Assembly: GCA_964529005.1 (NCBI GenBank) | Contig: CAZGUH010000023.1 | Location: forward strand, 1-62,650 | Direction of reading: 5' to 3' | DNA: 62,650 bases | Origin: CAZGUH01 sp964529005 | Lineage (GTDB): Bacteria > Actinomycetota > Acidimicrobiia > Acidimicrobiales > Ilumatobacteraceae | Shown here: piece by piece, positions 30,139 to 38,515 of the stretch | Layout of the letters: the number at the start of each line of letters is the position of its first letter | Numbering within the stretch: position 1 is the first letter of the stretch | Translations under genes and position numbers: made by a program | Notes under the pieces: model-generated | Database searches by the model: none | Told to the model about the DNA's origin: nothing | Seen by the model: the letters and a program-made list of their open reading frames with translations, nothing else

Positions 30139-30638
30139 CGTTCGTCTCCCATCGCTGCCAGCGCGGCCCGCATGCGCTTGCGCCCTTCGTGGAGGTGAAA
30201 CTTCACCGCGCCTTCGCTGACGCCCAGCGCGGCGGCGACCTCGGCCACCGACAGCTCTTCGACGTAGTGCAGCGCGAGGCAGAGGCGCTGCTGGCGGGGC
30301 AGCGTCGGCAGCGCCGCGGCGAGCGCGGCGTCGTGCAAGGCCGGCTCGCTCGAACCGAGATCACGCTGACCCGCGAGGCGCTGGATCGCCCGGTCCTTGC
30401 GTCGCGACCGGCGGTGCTCGTCGCGCAGCTTGTTGATCGCCACCCGCCGGATCCATCCCACCGGGTCGTCGTAGTGGCGCAGCCGCCGCCAGCGCAGGTG
30501 CGCGCGGGCGAACGCCTCCTGAACTGCGTCGGCGGCACGGTCGGCGTCGCCGCCGACCAGCGTCAGCGCGCGCACCAGCCGTGCGTAGTGGGCGCGGAAC
30601 AGCGCCTCCAGGTCGTCGACGAGAACGACGTCGTCCAT
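30135..30638 (-). CDS. ECF RNA polymerase sigma factor, SigE-like family
   Basis: About 167 residues. Region 2 (LEALFRAHYARLVRALTLVG, DADRAADAVQEAFARAHLRW, DDPVGWIRRVAINKLRDEHR) and region 4 (LPRQQRLCLALHYVEELSVA, EVAAALGVSEGAVKFHLHEG) are intact. The KFHLHEGRKRMR ending is characteristic of the actinobacterial SigE-type/RNA polymerase sigma-70-like group. Start ATG 30638 is preferred; GTG 30665 would add nine residues. The stop overlaps the partner gene by 4 nt. It is divergent from the D-cysteine desulfhydrase-like gene. Targets are unknown. Confidence 0.87.
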   Translation of the reverse strand: MDDVVLVDDLEALFRAHYARLVRALTLVGGDADRAADAVQEAFARAHLRWRRLRHYDDPVGWIRRVAINKLRDEHRRSRRKDRAIQRLAGQRDLGSSEPALHDAALAAALPTLPRQQRLCLALHYVEELSVAEVAAALGVSEGAVKFHLHEGRKRMRAALAAMGDER

Positions 30639-30715
30639 CAGAGCAACGGTCACCGAGAAGGACACGACGCGGAGCCGACTGCGGTTTGGTCGCGGCTGAA
30701 CGTAGTGTCGGGAGA

Positions 30716-31759
30716 GTGAGCGTGGACGGCATCGCGCGGTGTGCCCGGGTGCAGCTGGCGACGTTGCCGACCCCGCTCGAACGCGGCCCGGAACTGGACG
30801 GCGGCGTGCGGCTGTGGGTCAAGCGCGACGACCTCACCGGCCTCGGCCTGGGCGGCAACAAGGCGCGCAAGCTCGAGTTCCTCTGCGGTGAGGCCCGCGC
30901 GGCGGGGGCGGACTGCCTTGTCACGGGCGGCGCGGCGCAGTCGAATCACTGTCGCATGACGGCCGCCGCGGGAGCGATCCTCGGTCTCGAGACTCATCTG
31001 GTGCTCTCCGGCGATCGGCCGGAGCGGCTCACCGGCAACGTGCTGCTGGCCGACGGCTTCGGCGCCCACCTGCACTTCACCGGCGCCGCGGAGGAGAATT
31101 GGGGCGAGCTCGAGATCGCCCGCGAGGCGCTCACCGACGAGCTCGTCGCGGACGGCGCGACGCCGTACTCGATCCCGATCGGCGGCAGCACTCCGCACGG
31201 GGCGCTCGGATACCTCGCGGCGTTCGGCGAGCTGATGGACCAGTGCGACGCGGCCGGCATCGCGCCCGCCGCCGTCGTGGTCGCCTCGTCGAGCGGCGGG
31301 ACGCACGCCGGTCTGGTGGCCGGTCGCGCCGCCGGGCGGGCGGCGGGACGAACGGTCCCGGATGTGCTCGCCGTCGGCGTGTCGAGAGGCGTGGTGATGG
31401 GGATGCCGGACATCGTCGCGCTGGCATCGGACACGCTGGCGCTCGCAGGGCACGATCCGCGCGCCGTGCTGCCCGGCGACGTGGAGGTCGACGACCGGTG
31501 GCTCGGATCCGGATACGCCGTGCCGAGCGACGCCGCCGACGCCGCGATCCGCGCCGGCGCCGCGATCGGCGGGTGGGTGTTCGATCGCACGTACACCGGG
31601 AAGGGATTCGCCGGCCTGGTCGGCAATGCCGCGGGCGGTCGCTGGCCGCGCGGCAGCGACGTCGTCTTCGTGCACACCGGCGGCATCCCCGCGATCTTCG
31701 CGGACGGCGGCTGGCCCGGATCCGCCATGGACCGAGGGGGTGACGCCGCGTCAGGGTGA
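30716..31759 (+). CDS. PLP-dependent D-cysteine desulfhydrase / ACC deaminase-family enzyme
   Basis: A 347-residue fold-type II PLP enzyme. LWVKRDDLTGLGLGGNKARK contains the Schiff-base Lys, GGAAQSNHCRMTAAAGAILG the substrate-binding loop and ASSSGGTHAGLVAG the phosphate-binding cup. The pattern fits D-cysteine desulfhydrase (DcyD/YedO), releasing H2S, pyruvate and ammonia; ACC deaminase or another D-amino-acid lyase remains possible. GTG 30716 is chosen because TAGTGT (30703-30708) ends 7 nt before it. GTG 30722 is an alternative. The stop overlaps the convergent hydrolase by 9 nt. Confidence 0.82.
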   Translation: MSVDGIARCARVQLATLPTPLERGPELDGGVRLWVKRDDLTGLGLGGNKARKLEFLCGEARAAGADCLVTGGAAQSNHCRMTAAAGAILGLETHLVLSGDRPERLTGNVLLADGFGAHLHFTGAAEENWGELEIAREALTDELVADGATPYSIPIGGSTPHGALGYLAAFGELMDQCDAAGIAPAAVVVASSSGGTHAGLVAGRAAGRAAGRTVPDVLAVGVSRGVVMGMPDIVALASDTLALAGHDPRAVLPGDVEVDDRWLGSGYAVPSDAADAAIRAGAAIGGWVFDRTYTGKGFAGLVGNAAGGRWPRGSDVVFVHTGGIPAIFADGGWPGSAMDRGGDAASG

Positions 31760-32545
31760 CGCTGCGAGGTGATCCAGGAGCAAGCGGTTGAACGCCGCGG
31801 GCTGTTCGACGTTGGGCAGGCGCCCGCAGTCGGGGAGCACGGCCAGCCGGGCGCCGGCGATGTGGTCGGCGAGGTGCCGCGCGTACGACGGAGGGGTCTC
31901 GCTGTCGTTCTCGCCCACGATCACCAGCGTGGGGCAGCGGATGTCGGCGAGCTGGTCGCAGACGTCGTGCGTCGGCAGGCAGTGCACCGCTGCGGTCATC
32001 GCCTCGGCGCTGACGCGTGACATCGCGGCGATCGCGGCGGCCAGCGCGCCGTCGCCATCCCCGTTCGGGACGAGGCGGGTGAACAGCTCGGGCGCGATGT
32101 CGGCCGGTGTGCGCCCGGCGCGCAGTGGAGCGAGGCGCTCGTGGAGCCAGCGGTGCGGGTCGTCGCTGCCGTCGAGCCCGAACGCGGGGCTGGTGTCGGC
32201 GAGCGCCAGGCTGCGCACGAGCGACGGATGCCGCACCGCGACGTGCAGGGCGATCATGCCGCCCATCGACAGGCCGACGATGTGGGCGCTGGATCCCATC
32301 TCCTCCAACCACCCAGCCACGGCGTCGGCGAGTTGCGGGAACGACAGCACGGAGACCGGCTCGCTGGCGCCATAGCCCGGCATGTCCCATGCGGCCGCGT
32401 GGTATCCCGCGTCGGCCAGCGCATCGAGCTGCGGATCCCACATGACGCGCGACCCTTCGATGCCGTGCAGCAGCGCGACCAGGTGCCCGGTGGGCGGTCC
32501 CGCTTCGCGCCAGGCGATCGGGTGGCGGTCGACGTCGACGGCCAT
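31751..32545 (-). CDS. Alpha/beta-fold hydrolase lacking the canonical catalytic His
   Basis: A 264-residue alpha/beta hydrolase, close in layout to enol-lactone hydrolase-type (PcaD-like) enzymes. Oxyanion segment VALLHGIEGSR, nucleophile elbow HIVGLSMGGMIALHVA (Ser93), cap region and VIVGENDSETPPSYARHLAD (acid Asp) are present. The usual catalytic His position reads PDCGRLPNVEQP, with Arg242 where GH is expected. Either the triad uses another His or the protein has changed or lost activity. ATG 32545 has TACACT (minus strand, 32552-32557) 6 nt upstream, and it is divergent from the ABC transporter. Confidence 0.8.
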   Translation of the reverse strand: MAVDVDRHPIAWREAGPPTGHLVALLHGIEGSRVMWDPQLDALADAGYHAAAWDMPGYGASEPVSVLSFPQLADAVAGWLEEMGSSAHIVGLSMGGMIALHVAVRHPSLVRSLALADTSPAFGLDGSDDPHRWLHERLAPLRAGRTPADIAPELFTRLVPNGDGDGALAAAIAAMSRVSAEAMTAAVHCLPTHDVCDQLADIRCPTLVIVGENDSETPPSYARHLADHIAGARLAVLPDCGRLPNVEQPAAFNRLLLDHLAASP

Positions 32546-32655
32546 GCGGGCAGTGTACGGACGCAGACGAGCGTGGCGTGCCACCTCCGGGTCGGGCTCC
32601 GCAGCCGTGAACCGTTCCGAGGCACGCCGCGAGCGCCGGAGTAGCGTGGCGAGCC

Positions 32656-33618
32656 ATGCCCGTGGTCGAGGCTGTCGGTCTCCAGAAGCGCTTCGGGGAC
32701 ACGGCGGCGTTGCGCGGCCTCGATCTGACGGTGGAGCGCGGCACGGTCCTCGGCCTCCTCGGCCCGAACGGCGCGGGGAAGACGACGGCGGTGCGGGTGC
32801 TCACCACGCTCGTGCGCCCCGACAGTGGCCGGGCGTTCATCGACGGCATCGACGTCGTCGCCGAGCCCCAGCGCGTCCGCGCCCGCATCGGCCTCACCGG
32901 GCAGTACGCCGCGGTCGACGAGCGGCTCACCGCCCGCGAGAACCTCGAGGTGATCGGGCGCTTCTTCCGCTTGCGCTCCCGGGCCGCGCGCCAGCGCGCC
33001 GACGAGCTGCTGCGCGACTTCGACCTCGAGCCCGTCGCCGACCGTGTCGTCAAAGGGTTCTCCGGCGGGATGCGACGGCGGCTCGACATCGCGATGAGCC
33101 TCGTCCCGCGGCCGCAGGTTTTGTTCCTCGACGAGCCGACCACCGGCTTGGATCCGCGCAGCCGGCTGGCAATGTGGGCGGTGATCGACGGCCTCGTCGA
33201 CGCGGGCACCACGACGGTGCTGACCACCCAGTATCTCGACGAGGCGGACCGGCTCGCGGACGAGATCGTGGTCATCGATCACGGCACGGCGATCGCCCGC
33301 GGCGCCACCGAGCAGCTGAAGGCGCAGATCGGGGGCGACCGGGTGACGATCACGCTCGTCGACCAGCACGACGCCGGCCGCGCCGCCTACGCCGTCGCCC
33401 ATCACACGGTGTCCGGATCGGCGTTCAGCCACGACGGCGCCACCCTCACCGTCGCCGTTCGTGCGGGGGCCGGCACGCCCGAGATCGTCCGCGATCTCGA
33501 CGCTCGGGGGGTGCGGGTGCGCGACGTGGCGATCCATCGGCCGACGCTGGACGACGTCTTCTTCGCCCTCACCGGCCACTCGGCGAGTGAGGACGGGGAC
33601 GGGGACGCAGCAGCATGA
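32656..33618 (+). CDS. ABC exporter ATP-binding protein, DrrA-like
   Basis: A 320-residue ATPase with Walker A GLLGPNGAGKTTAVRVL, Q-loop GLTGQYAAVDERLTARENLE, signature GFSGGMRRRLDIAMSL, Walker B VLFLDEPTTGLDP and H-loop TVLTTQYLDEADRLAD, plus a C-terminal about 100-residue DrrA-type extension. DrrAB systems export drugs or lipids. ATG 32656 lies 8 nt after TAGCGT (32642-32647), leaderless. The stop overlaps the permease start as ATGA. Confidence 0.92.
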   Translation: MPVVEAVGLQKRFGDTAALRGLDLTVERGTVLGLLGPNGAGKTTAVRVLTTLVRPDSGRAFIDGIDVVAEPQRVRARIGLTGQYAAVDERLTARENLEVIGRFFRLRSRAARQRADELLRDFDLEPVADRVVKGFSGGMRRRLDIAMSLVPRPQVLFLDEPTTGLDPRSRLAMWAVIDGLVDAGTTTVLTTQYLDEADRLADEIVVIDHGTAIARGATEQLKAQIGGDRVTITLVDQHDAGRAAYAVAHHTVSGSAFSHDGATLTVAVRAGAGTPEIVRDLDARGVRVRDVAIHRPTLDDVFFALTGHSASEDGDGDAAA

Positions 33619-34415
33619 GCGCGCGACTCGACGACGTCCCGGCATCGGGTTTCGGCTGGGCCGTGCGGGACTCGCTGAACGAATCCCGCCGGCACCTGAT
33701 CGCGATGCCCCGCAACGTCGAGATGATGGTCGTCGTCCTGCTGCAGCCGTTGATGTTCGTGCTGCTGTTCCGCTATGTGTTCGGTGGGGCGATCACCGTG
33801 CCGGACATGTCGTACACGCAGTTCCTGCTGCCGGGGATCTTCGCCCAATCGGTCGTCTTCGGCTCGACCTTCACCGGGGTCGGTCTCGCCGAGGACATGC
33901 AGAAGGGCTTCATCGATCGCTTGCGATCGATGCCGATCTCACGGTCGGCGGTGCTGATCGGCCGCACGCTGTCCGACCTCGTCCGCAACCTGCTCAGCTT
34001 CCTCGGGATGCTCGTCGTGGCGTTCCTCATCGGCTTCCGCTTCGACGGCGGCCTGCTGCGGGGCCTCGGGGCGACCGCGCTGCTGATCGCGTTCAGCCAC
34101 GCGTTCAGCTGGGTCCAGGCGCCGATCGGGCTGATGGTGAAGTCGGTGGAGACCGCCAACTCGGCGGGATTCATCTGGATGTTCCCGCTGACCTTCGTCT
34201 CGTCGGCGTACGTGCCGACCGACAACATGTCGCCGTGGCTGCGGCGCGTCGCCGACGCCAACCCGTTCACGATCGTCACCAACGCCGCCCGGGCGCTGTA
34301 CAACGGCCGCGATCCGGGCAACGACGTGTGGCTCTCGCTGGCGTGGGCCGCGGGCATCATCGTCGTCTTCGCGACGATCTCGATGTGGCTGTTCGCTCGT
34401 TCGACGAGCCGCTGA
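33615..34415 (+). CDS. ABC-2 type permease, DrrB-like
   Basis: A 266-residue ABC-2 permease with six hydrophobic segments. Typical features are the early cytoplasmic SLNESRRHLIAMPRNVEMMV, the VFGGAITVPDMSYTQFLLPG loop, the ABC-2 motif EDMQKGFIDRLRSMPISRSA and a C-terminal VPTDNMSPWLRRVADANPFT. It is coupled to the ATPase gene by a 4-nt overlap and probably forms a homodimeric exporter with it. Substrate unknown. It ends 30 nt from the convergent aldehyde dehydrogenase gene. Confidence 0.9.
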   Translation: MSARLDDVPASGFGWAVRDSLNESRRHLIAMPRNVEMMVVVLLQPLMFVLLFRYVFGGAITVPDMSYTQFLLPGIFAQSVVFGSTFTGVGLAEDMQKGFIDRLRSMPISRSAVLIGRTLSDLVRNLLSFLGMLVVAFLIGFRFDGGLLRGLGATALLIAFSHAFSWVQAPIGLMVKSVETANSAGFIWMFPLTFVSSAYVPTDNMSPWLRRVADANPFTIVTNAARALYNGRDPGNDVWLSLAWAAGIIVVFATISMWLFARSTSR

Positions 34416-34445
34416 CGGCGCGCCTCTGCCAGCAGCGCGTCTCGC

Positions 34446-35897
34446 TCAGAAGATCGAGCACGTGTTCTTCACGTCGCAGTAGAAGTCGAAGCTCCATGTG
34501 CCGCCCTCGCGGCCGATGCCGCTGTGGCGGCTCCCGCCGAACGGCGCCCGCAGGTCGCGGACGAAGAAGCAGTTGACCCACACGGTGCCGGCGACCAGGC
34601 GGCGGCTGATGCGCTCCGCTCGGGCAGGGTCGGACGTGAACACGACGCCGGCGAGCCCGTACTCGGTGTCGTTCGCCATCGCGACCGCCTCGTCGTCGTC
34701 GGCGAAGGTCTGCAACGTCAGCACCGGCCCGAAGACCTCACTCCTCAGGATCTCCGCTCCCGGCCGGGCGCCGACGAACAGGGTGGGCCGGTAGTAGAGA
34801 CCACCGAGGTCGGTGTTCGGGCCGCCGCCCAGCACGGCCTCGGCGCCATCGTCCTTGGCCCGTTGCACGAAGCCGTCGATCACGTCGACGTGTTCGCGCG
34901 AGATCTGGGGTCCGATGTCGGTCTCCGGGTCGCGCGGGTCACCTTGGCGCAGCGCGGCCGCCCGCGCCACGAATCGGGCGGTGAACTCGTCCGCGATCCG
35001 CTCGTGCGCCAGCAGGCGTGTTCCTGCCAGACACACCTGCCCGGCGTTGTCATACTGCTCCACCGCGTTGGTGACGGCGCTGTCCATGTCGGCGTCGTCG
35101 AGGACGACGAACGGGCTCTTGCCCCCGAGCTCGAAGCTGCACGGCGTGAGGTTCGGCGCGGCGGCGGCAGCGATCAGCCGCGCCGTGGGCACGCTGCCGG
35201 TGAAGCTGATGCGACGGATGCCGGGGTGGCGAGTGAGTGCCGGTCCGACCTCTTCGCCGGGCCCCTGCACCACGTTGAACACGCCGTCGGGAAGGCCTGC
35301 GTCGCGGGTGATGTCGGCCAGCAGCGACGCGGTCAGCGGGCTCCATTCGGCGGGCTTGAGCACGACCGTGCAACCCGCGGCGAGCGCCGGGGCGACCTTC
35401 CACGTCTCCAACATCAGCGGCGCGTTCCACGGCGTGATGAGGACAGCGACGCCGCTCGGGTCCCAGCTGACCCGGTTGGTGTGACCGCGGGTTTCGAAGT
35501 CGGGATGGGCCAGCGAGCCGGTGAGGTAGTCGGCGAAGAACCGGAAGTTCGACGCAACACGCGGCATGACGCCGCGGAGGTGGCTACGGAGCAATGCGCC
35601 GTTGTCGAGCGTCTCCACCATCGCCAGCTGTTCGATGCGGCTCTCGACGAGGTCGGCGATGCGATGGAGCACGCGGGCGCGTTCGGTCGGCGCGGTGTCG
35701 GCCCAGCGGCCGAACGCGGCCTGCGCCGCCTCGACCGCGGCGTTCGCCTCCACCGGGCCGCCGCGTGCGATGTCGGCGATCGGGCGCTCGTCGATCGGCG
35801 ACACGTCGGTGAACGTGCTCGCCGAACCGACGCGCTCGCCGCCGATCCAATGGTCGAGCGCGACGTCGACCTCTGCCACTGTGGTGCTGCGCGTCAT
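34446..35897 (-). CDS. hpaE: Aldehyde dehydrogenase, HpaE-like (5-carboxymethyl-2-hydroxymuconate semialdehyde dehydrogenase candidate)
   Basis: NAD(P)-dependent aldehyde dehydrogenase of about 483 residues. VAVLITPWNAPLMLETWKVA (cofactor site), SFELGGKSPFVVL (general-base Glu) and NAGQVCLAGTRLL (catalytic Cys) are present. The C-terminus VRDLRAPFGGSRHSGIGREG is the HpaE/betaine-aldehyde type ending, and with an HpaD-type dioxygenase next door I favour CHMS dehydrogenase, which follows HpaD in homoprotocatechuate degradation. Start ATG 35897 (or ATG 35909). Its promoter region holds a 20-bp operator (35920-35939) shared with the divergent marR. Confidence 0.84.
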   Translation of the reverse strand: MTRSTTVAEVDVALDHWIGGERVGSASTFTDVSPIDERPIADIARGGPVEANAAVEAAQAAFGRWADTAPTERARVLHRIADLVESRIEQLAMVETLDNGALLRSHLRGVMPRVASNFRFFADYLTGSLAHPDFETRGHTNRVSWDPSGVAVLITPWNAPLMLETWKVAPALAAGCTVVLKPAEWSPLTASLLADITRDAGLPDGVFNVVQGPGEEVGPALTRHPGIRRISFTGSVPTARLIAAAAAPNLTPCSFELGGKSPFVVLDDADMDSAVTNAVEQYDNAGQVCLAGTRLLAHERIADEFTARFVARAAALRQGDPRDPETDIGPQISREHVDVIDGFVQRAKDDGAEAVLGGGPNTDLGGLYYRPTLFVGARPGAEILRSEVFGPVLTLQTFADDDEAVAMANDTEYGLAGVVFTSDPARAERISRRLVAGTVWVNCFFVRDLRAPFGGSRHSGIGREGGTWSFDFYCDVKNTCSIF

Positions 35898-35919
35898 CGT
35901 GCCGTCCATCCGTGAGAAG

Positions 35920-35939
35920 ATCGTTCGGGACCAAACGAT
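35920..35939. promoter_or_regulatory. MarR-type operator between the aldehyde dehydrogenase and marR
   Basis: ATCGTTCGG - GA - CCAAACGAT: 9-bp arms, 8 of 9 symmetric, 2-nt centre. It lies about where the -35 of marR should be (its -10 TAGCGT is at 35955-35960) and just upstream of the divergent dehydrogenase start. The same motif recurs at 38464 and 41951. Confidence 0.75.
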
Positions 35940-35968
35940 AAGCGACGCGCCGACTAGCGTCGTCCCCC

Positions 35969-36490
35969 GTGCCGACACCGTTCTCCAGCGACGACGCCGA
36001 CGATCTCCGCCAGGCCGAGCGTGACGTCGCGGCGGCGCTCGGCGGGCTCGACCTCGACTTCGCCGCGCTGCTCGCGGTGTCGAACATCTTTCGTGCCGCC
36101 ACCGCGGTGCGCAACCACATGGAGGGCGCGATCCTCAAGCGCCGCGACCTGAGCTGGAGCGCGTTCGTGGTGATGTTCGTCCTGCGCGTATGGGGCGAAC
36201 GCGAGCCGCGCCAGCTGGCCGCCGAGGCGGGCATCTCGCCCGGCACCCTCACCGGGGTGTTGCACACCCTCGAACGCAAGGGCCTCGCCAGGAGGAAACC
36301 CCATCGCACCGACGGCCGGCGACTGCTCGTCGCCCCGACCGCGAAAGGCCGGCGGGCAGTCGACGCGATCCTGCCGGCCTTCAACCGTGAGGAGATCGTC
36401 GTCACCCGCGACCTCACCGGCACCGACGTCGCGGAGCTGTCACGCTTGCTGCGCGCGTTGCTCCGGACGCTCGACGACATCGACCGCTGA
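35969..36490 (+). CDS. MarR-family transcriptional regulator, probable controller of the aromatic cluster
   Basis: A 173-residue winged-helix protein: an N-terminal helix pair, then KRRDLSWSAFVVMFVLRVWG, RQLAAEAGISPGTLTGVLHT (recognition helix), LERKGLARRKPHRTDGRRLL (wing) and a C-terminal dimerisation helix (LSRLLRALLRTLDDID). MarR/HpaR-type regulators repress aromatic catabolic operons until a phenolic ligand binds. GTG 35969 lies 8 nt after TAGCGT, suggesting leaderless mRNA, and the operator at 35920-35939 covers its -35, implying autorepression. Confidence 0.88.
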   Translation: MPTPFSSDDADDLRQAERDVAAALGGLDLDFAALLAVSNIFRAATAVRNHMEGAILKRRDLSWSAFVVMFVLRVWGEREPRQLAAEAGISPGTLTGVLHTLERKGLARRKPHRTDGRRLLVAPTAKGRRAVDAILPAFNREEIVVTRDLTGTDVAELSRLLRALLRTLDDIDR

Positions 36491-36535
36491 CGCGTCCGCT
36501 CGACGCGCACGGCTGACGCCTGCGCGGGCGCGGCG

Positions 36536-36560
36536 TAGGATCGGCGTCGGCCCGAGCGAC
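36536..36560 (+). promoter_or_regulatory. Candidate hpaD promoter with a degenerate operator half-site
   Basis: TAGGAT (36536-36541) could be the -10 for the dioxygenase gene. Directly downstream, CCGAGCGAC (36552-36560) differs at one base from the right arm of the 41951 operator, but the left arm is poorly kept. It may be a weak half-site of the same regulator. Evidence is thin. Confidence 0.3.
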
Positions 36561-36577
36561 GCGAGGAGGGACCGCAC

Positions 36578-37468
36578 GTGGGCGAGATCGTCGGCGCGGC
36601 GCTGGTTTCGCACGTTCCCCTCATCGTCTTGCCGGAAGCAGTCCGCCGCGAGTTGAACGGGGGTGACGACACCAGCCTCGTGTCGGGCCTCCACGCGCTG
36701 CGCGCCGAATGTCTCGACCGGCTGCGGCCCGACACCGTCGTCGTCGTCGACACGCACTGGCATACGACGTTCGAGCACGTCGTCACGGCCCACGAGCGAC
36801 GCGCCGGCCGCTACACCAGCGACGAACTGCCGCGCGGCCACCCCGCCATGCCGTACGACCTGCCCGGCGATCCCGAGCTGGCGCACGCGATCGCGCGCCA
36901 GGCGGAGGGCCGCGACGACACGTGGATCCACGCCACCGACGATCCGCACGTCGCGATCCACTACCCCACCGTCTACCTGACGCCGTACCTCCAGCGTGAC
37001 GAACGGTGGATCAGCGCCAGCGTGTGCCAGACCGCCACCGTCGACGACTTCCTGCTGTTCGGAGAACTGATCGCGGCGGCGATCGCCTCCATCGATCGGC
37101 GCGTCGTCATGCTCGCCAGCGGCGGGCTGAGCCATCGCTTCTGGACGCTGCGCGAACTGCGCCAGCACGAGGCGTCGGGGGTGGAGCACATCATCACGCC
37201 CGACGCCCGAGCGGCCGACGAGAAGACGATCGGCCTGCTCGAAGCGGGCGATCACGCCGGCGTGATCGCCTGGTATCCCGAGTTCCGCCGCTACTCGCCC
37301 GAGGGGATGTTCGCCCACTACCTGACGATGGTGGGCGCGCTCGGCGGGCAGCACTGCGTCGCCGCTGGCAAGCTGTACGGCGCGTACGAGAGCGCCGCAG
37401 GCACCGGCCAGGCGCACATCTGGTTCGAGCGACCGGACTCCGGCTGGTCGCGAGCACATGTACCGTGA
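36578..37468 (+). CDS. hpaD: 3,4-dihydroxyphenylacetate (homoprotocatechuate) 2,3-dioxygenase, class III extradiol type
   Basis: Non-haem Fe(II) ring-cleavage dioxygenase of the LigB superfamily, 296 residues. It tracks E. coli HpaD: ALVSHVPLIVLPE with the first metal His (H12), VVVVDTHWHTTFEHVV, the YTSDELPRGHPAMPYD loop, VVMLASGGLSHRFWTLREL and the C-terminal SAAGTGQAHIWFERP. The family normally converts homoprotocatechuate to 5-carboxymethyl-2-hydroxymuconate semialdehyde. GTG 36578 follows GAGGAGGG at 36563-36570. It is downstream of marR and 16 nt upstream of the 2OG oxygenase gene, probably one operon. Substrate could be another 4-substituted catechol. Confidence 0.87.
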   Translation: MGEIVGAALVSHVPLIVLPEAVRRELNGGDDTSLVSGLHALRAECLDRLRPDTVVVVDTHWHTTFEHVVTAHERRAGRYTSDELPRGHPAMPYDLPGDPELAHAIARQAEGRDDTWIHATDDPHVAIHYPTVYLTPYLQRDERWISASVCQTATVDDFLLFGELIAAAIASIDRRVVMLASGGLSHRFWTLRELRQHEASGVEHIITPDARAADEKTIGLLEAGDHAGVIAWYPEFRRYSPEGMFAHYLTMVGALGGQHCVAAGKLYGAYESAAGTGQAHIWFERPDSGWSRAHVP

Positions 37469-37484
37469 CGAGCGAGGTGCAGAC

Positions 37485-38453
37485 ATGACCGAGATCCTGG
37501 ACGTCGACCTGCTGGCTTTCGAGAAGGGCGCCGGCGAGCAGCGCCGCGCCGTCGTCGACGGGGTGCGTCGCAGTCTCGCGACCGGCTTCGTGTACACCCG
37601 GCACGACCTGAGCGAAGAGCTGCTCGACCGCGCGTACGCGATGTTGCGCGAGTTCTTCTCGCAGCCCGCGGAGGTGAAGGCGCAGTTCGTCGCCCCCGGC
37701 AGCTTCGGGCAGACCGGATACACCGGGCTGCTCGTGGAGACCGCCGCGTCCAGCGACGTGCCGGACTGGAAGGAGATGCTCAACTGGGGCCGCGAGCTGC
37801 CCGACGGCCATCCGTTGCGGACTCGATACCCGCACCGCTACGGCCCCCAGGTGCTCCCGGAGGCAGCGGTCCCCGGCATCGAGAAGGTGCTGTACGCGTT
37901 CCACGAGGCGATCGAGGATCTCCAGCGCAGGTTCCTGCGCGTCATCGCCGAAGGCATCGGCTGCCACGAATCGTTCTTCGACGAGATGACCACGAACGGC
38001 GCCACGCTGACGCGCGCGATCCGCTATCCGAGCATGAGCGAGGCGCCCGGCGGCGCCCACGTGTGGGCCGGCGAGCATGGCGACATCAACCTCATCACCG
38101 CCCTGCCGCGTGCGACCGCGCCCGGGCTCCAGGTGAAGGTCGACGGCGCCTGGGTCGACGCGGTGGCGCCCGAGGGGCAGGTGATCATCAACACCGGGAT
38201 GATGCTCGAGCGGCTCACCAACGGCGTGATCCCGACAGGCGTGCACCGCGTCGTGGCGAGCCCGGGCTACACGGGTGAGCGCTACAGCGTCGTGCAGTTC
38301 TGCCACCCCACGCCGTGGACGTTGCTCAACCCGCTGTCGAGCTGCTGCACGCCCGAGAACCCCCAGCGGTTCTCCGGAATGGTGTCGGCGGACGCGCTCG
38401 ACCTGGTGCTGTACGAGATCAACCTGGTGGAGGACGCACGGCGCGTGCGGTGA
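37485..38453 (+). CDS. 2-oxoglutarate/Fe(II)-dependent oxygenase, isopenicillin-N-synthase-like fold
   Basis: A 322-residue protein of the IPNS/plant 2OG-oxygenase fold. It has an N-terminal DIOX_N-like region (VRRSLATGFVYTRHDLSEEL) and a C-terminal double-stranded beta-helix with the facial triad His198-x-Asp200 (AGEHGDINLIT) and His254 (GVHRVV), plus Arg266-x-Ser268 (RYSVVQF) for the 2OG carboxylate. All expected ligands are present, so it should be active. It belongs to the putative aromatic operon after hpaD; a hydroxylation or oxidative removal of a side group from the aromatic substrate is plausible but unproven. ATG 37485 gives the conserved N-terminus. Confidence 0.85.
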   Translation: MTEILDVDLLAFEKGAGEQRRAVVDGVRRSLATGFVYTRHDLSEELLDRAYAMLREFFSQPAEVKAQFVAPGSFGQTGYTGLLVETAASSDVPDWKEMLNWGRELPDGHPLRTRYPHRYGPQVLPEAAVPGIEKVLYAFHEAIEDLQRRFLRVIAEGIGCHESFFDEMTTNGATLTRAIRYPSMSEAPGGAHVWAGEHGDINLITALPRATAPGLQVKVDGAWVDAVAPEGQVIINTGMMLERLTNGVIPTGVHRVVASPGYTGERYSVVQFCHPTPWTLLNPLSSCCTPENPQRFSGMVSADALDLVLYEINLVEDARRVR

Positions 38454-38463
38454 GGCCGCGCCG

Positions 38464-38487
38464 GGATCGTTCGGCCCCGAACGATCC
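38464..38487. promoter_or_regulatory. Perfect-arm MarR-type operator upstream of the glutamine-synthetase-like gene
   Basis: Arms GGATCGTTCGG (38464-38474) and CCGAACGATCC (38477-38487) are perfectly complementary over 11 bp around a CC centre. The site overlaps the expected -35 for the -10 TAGCGT at 38504-38509 and is the best of the three operator copies. Confidence 0.85.
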
Positions 38488-38515
38488 GCCGTGCGGGCTT
38501 TGGTAGCGTCGAACC

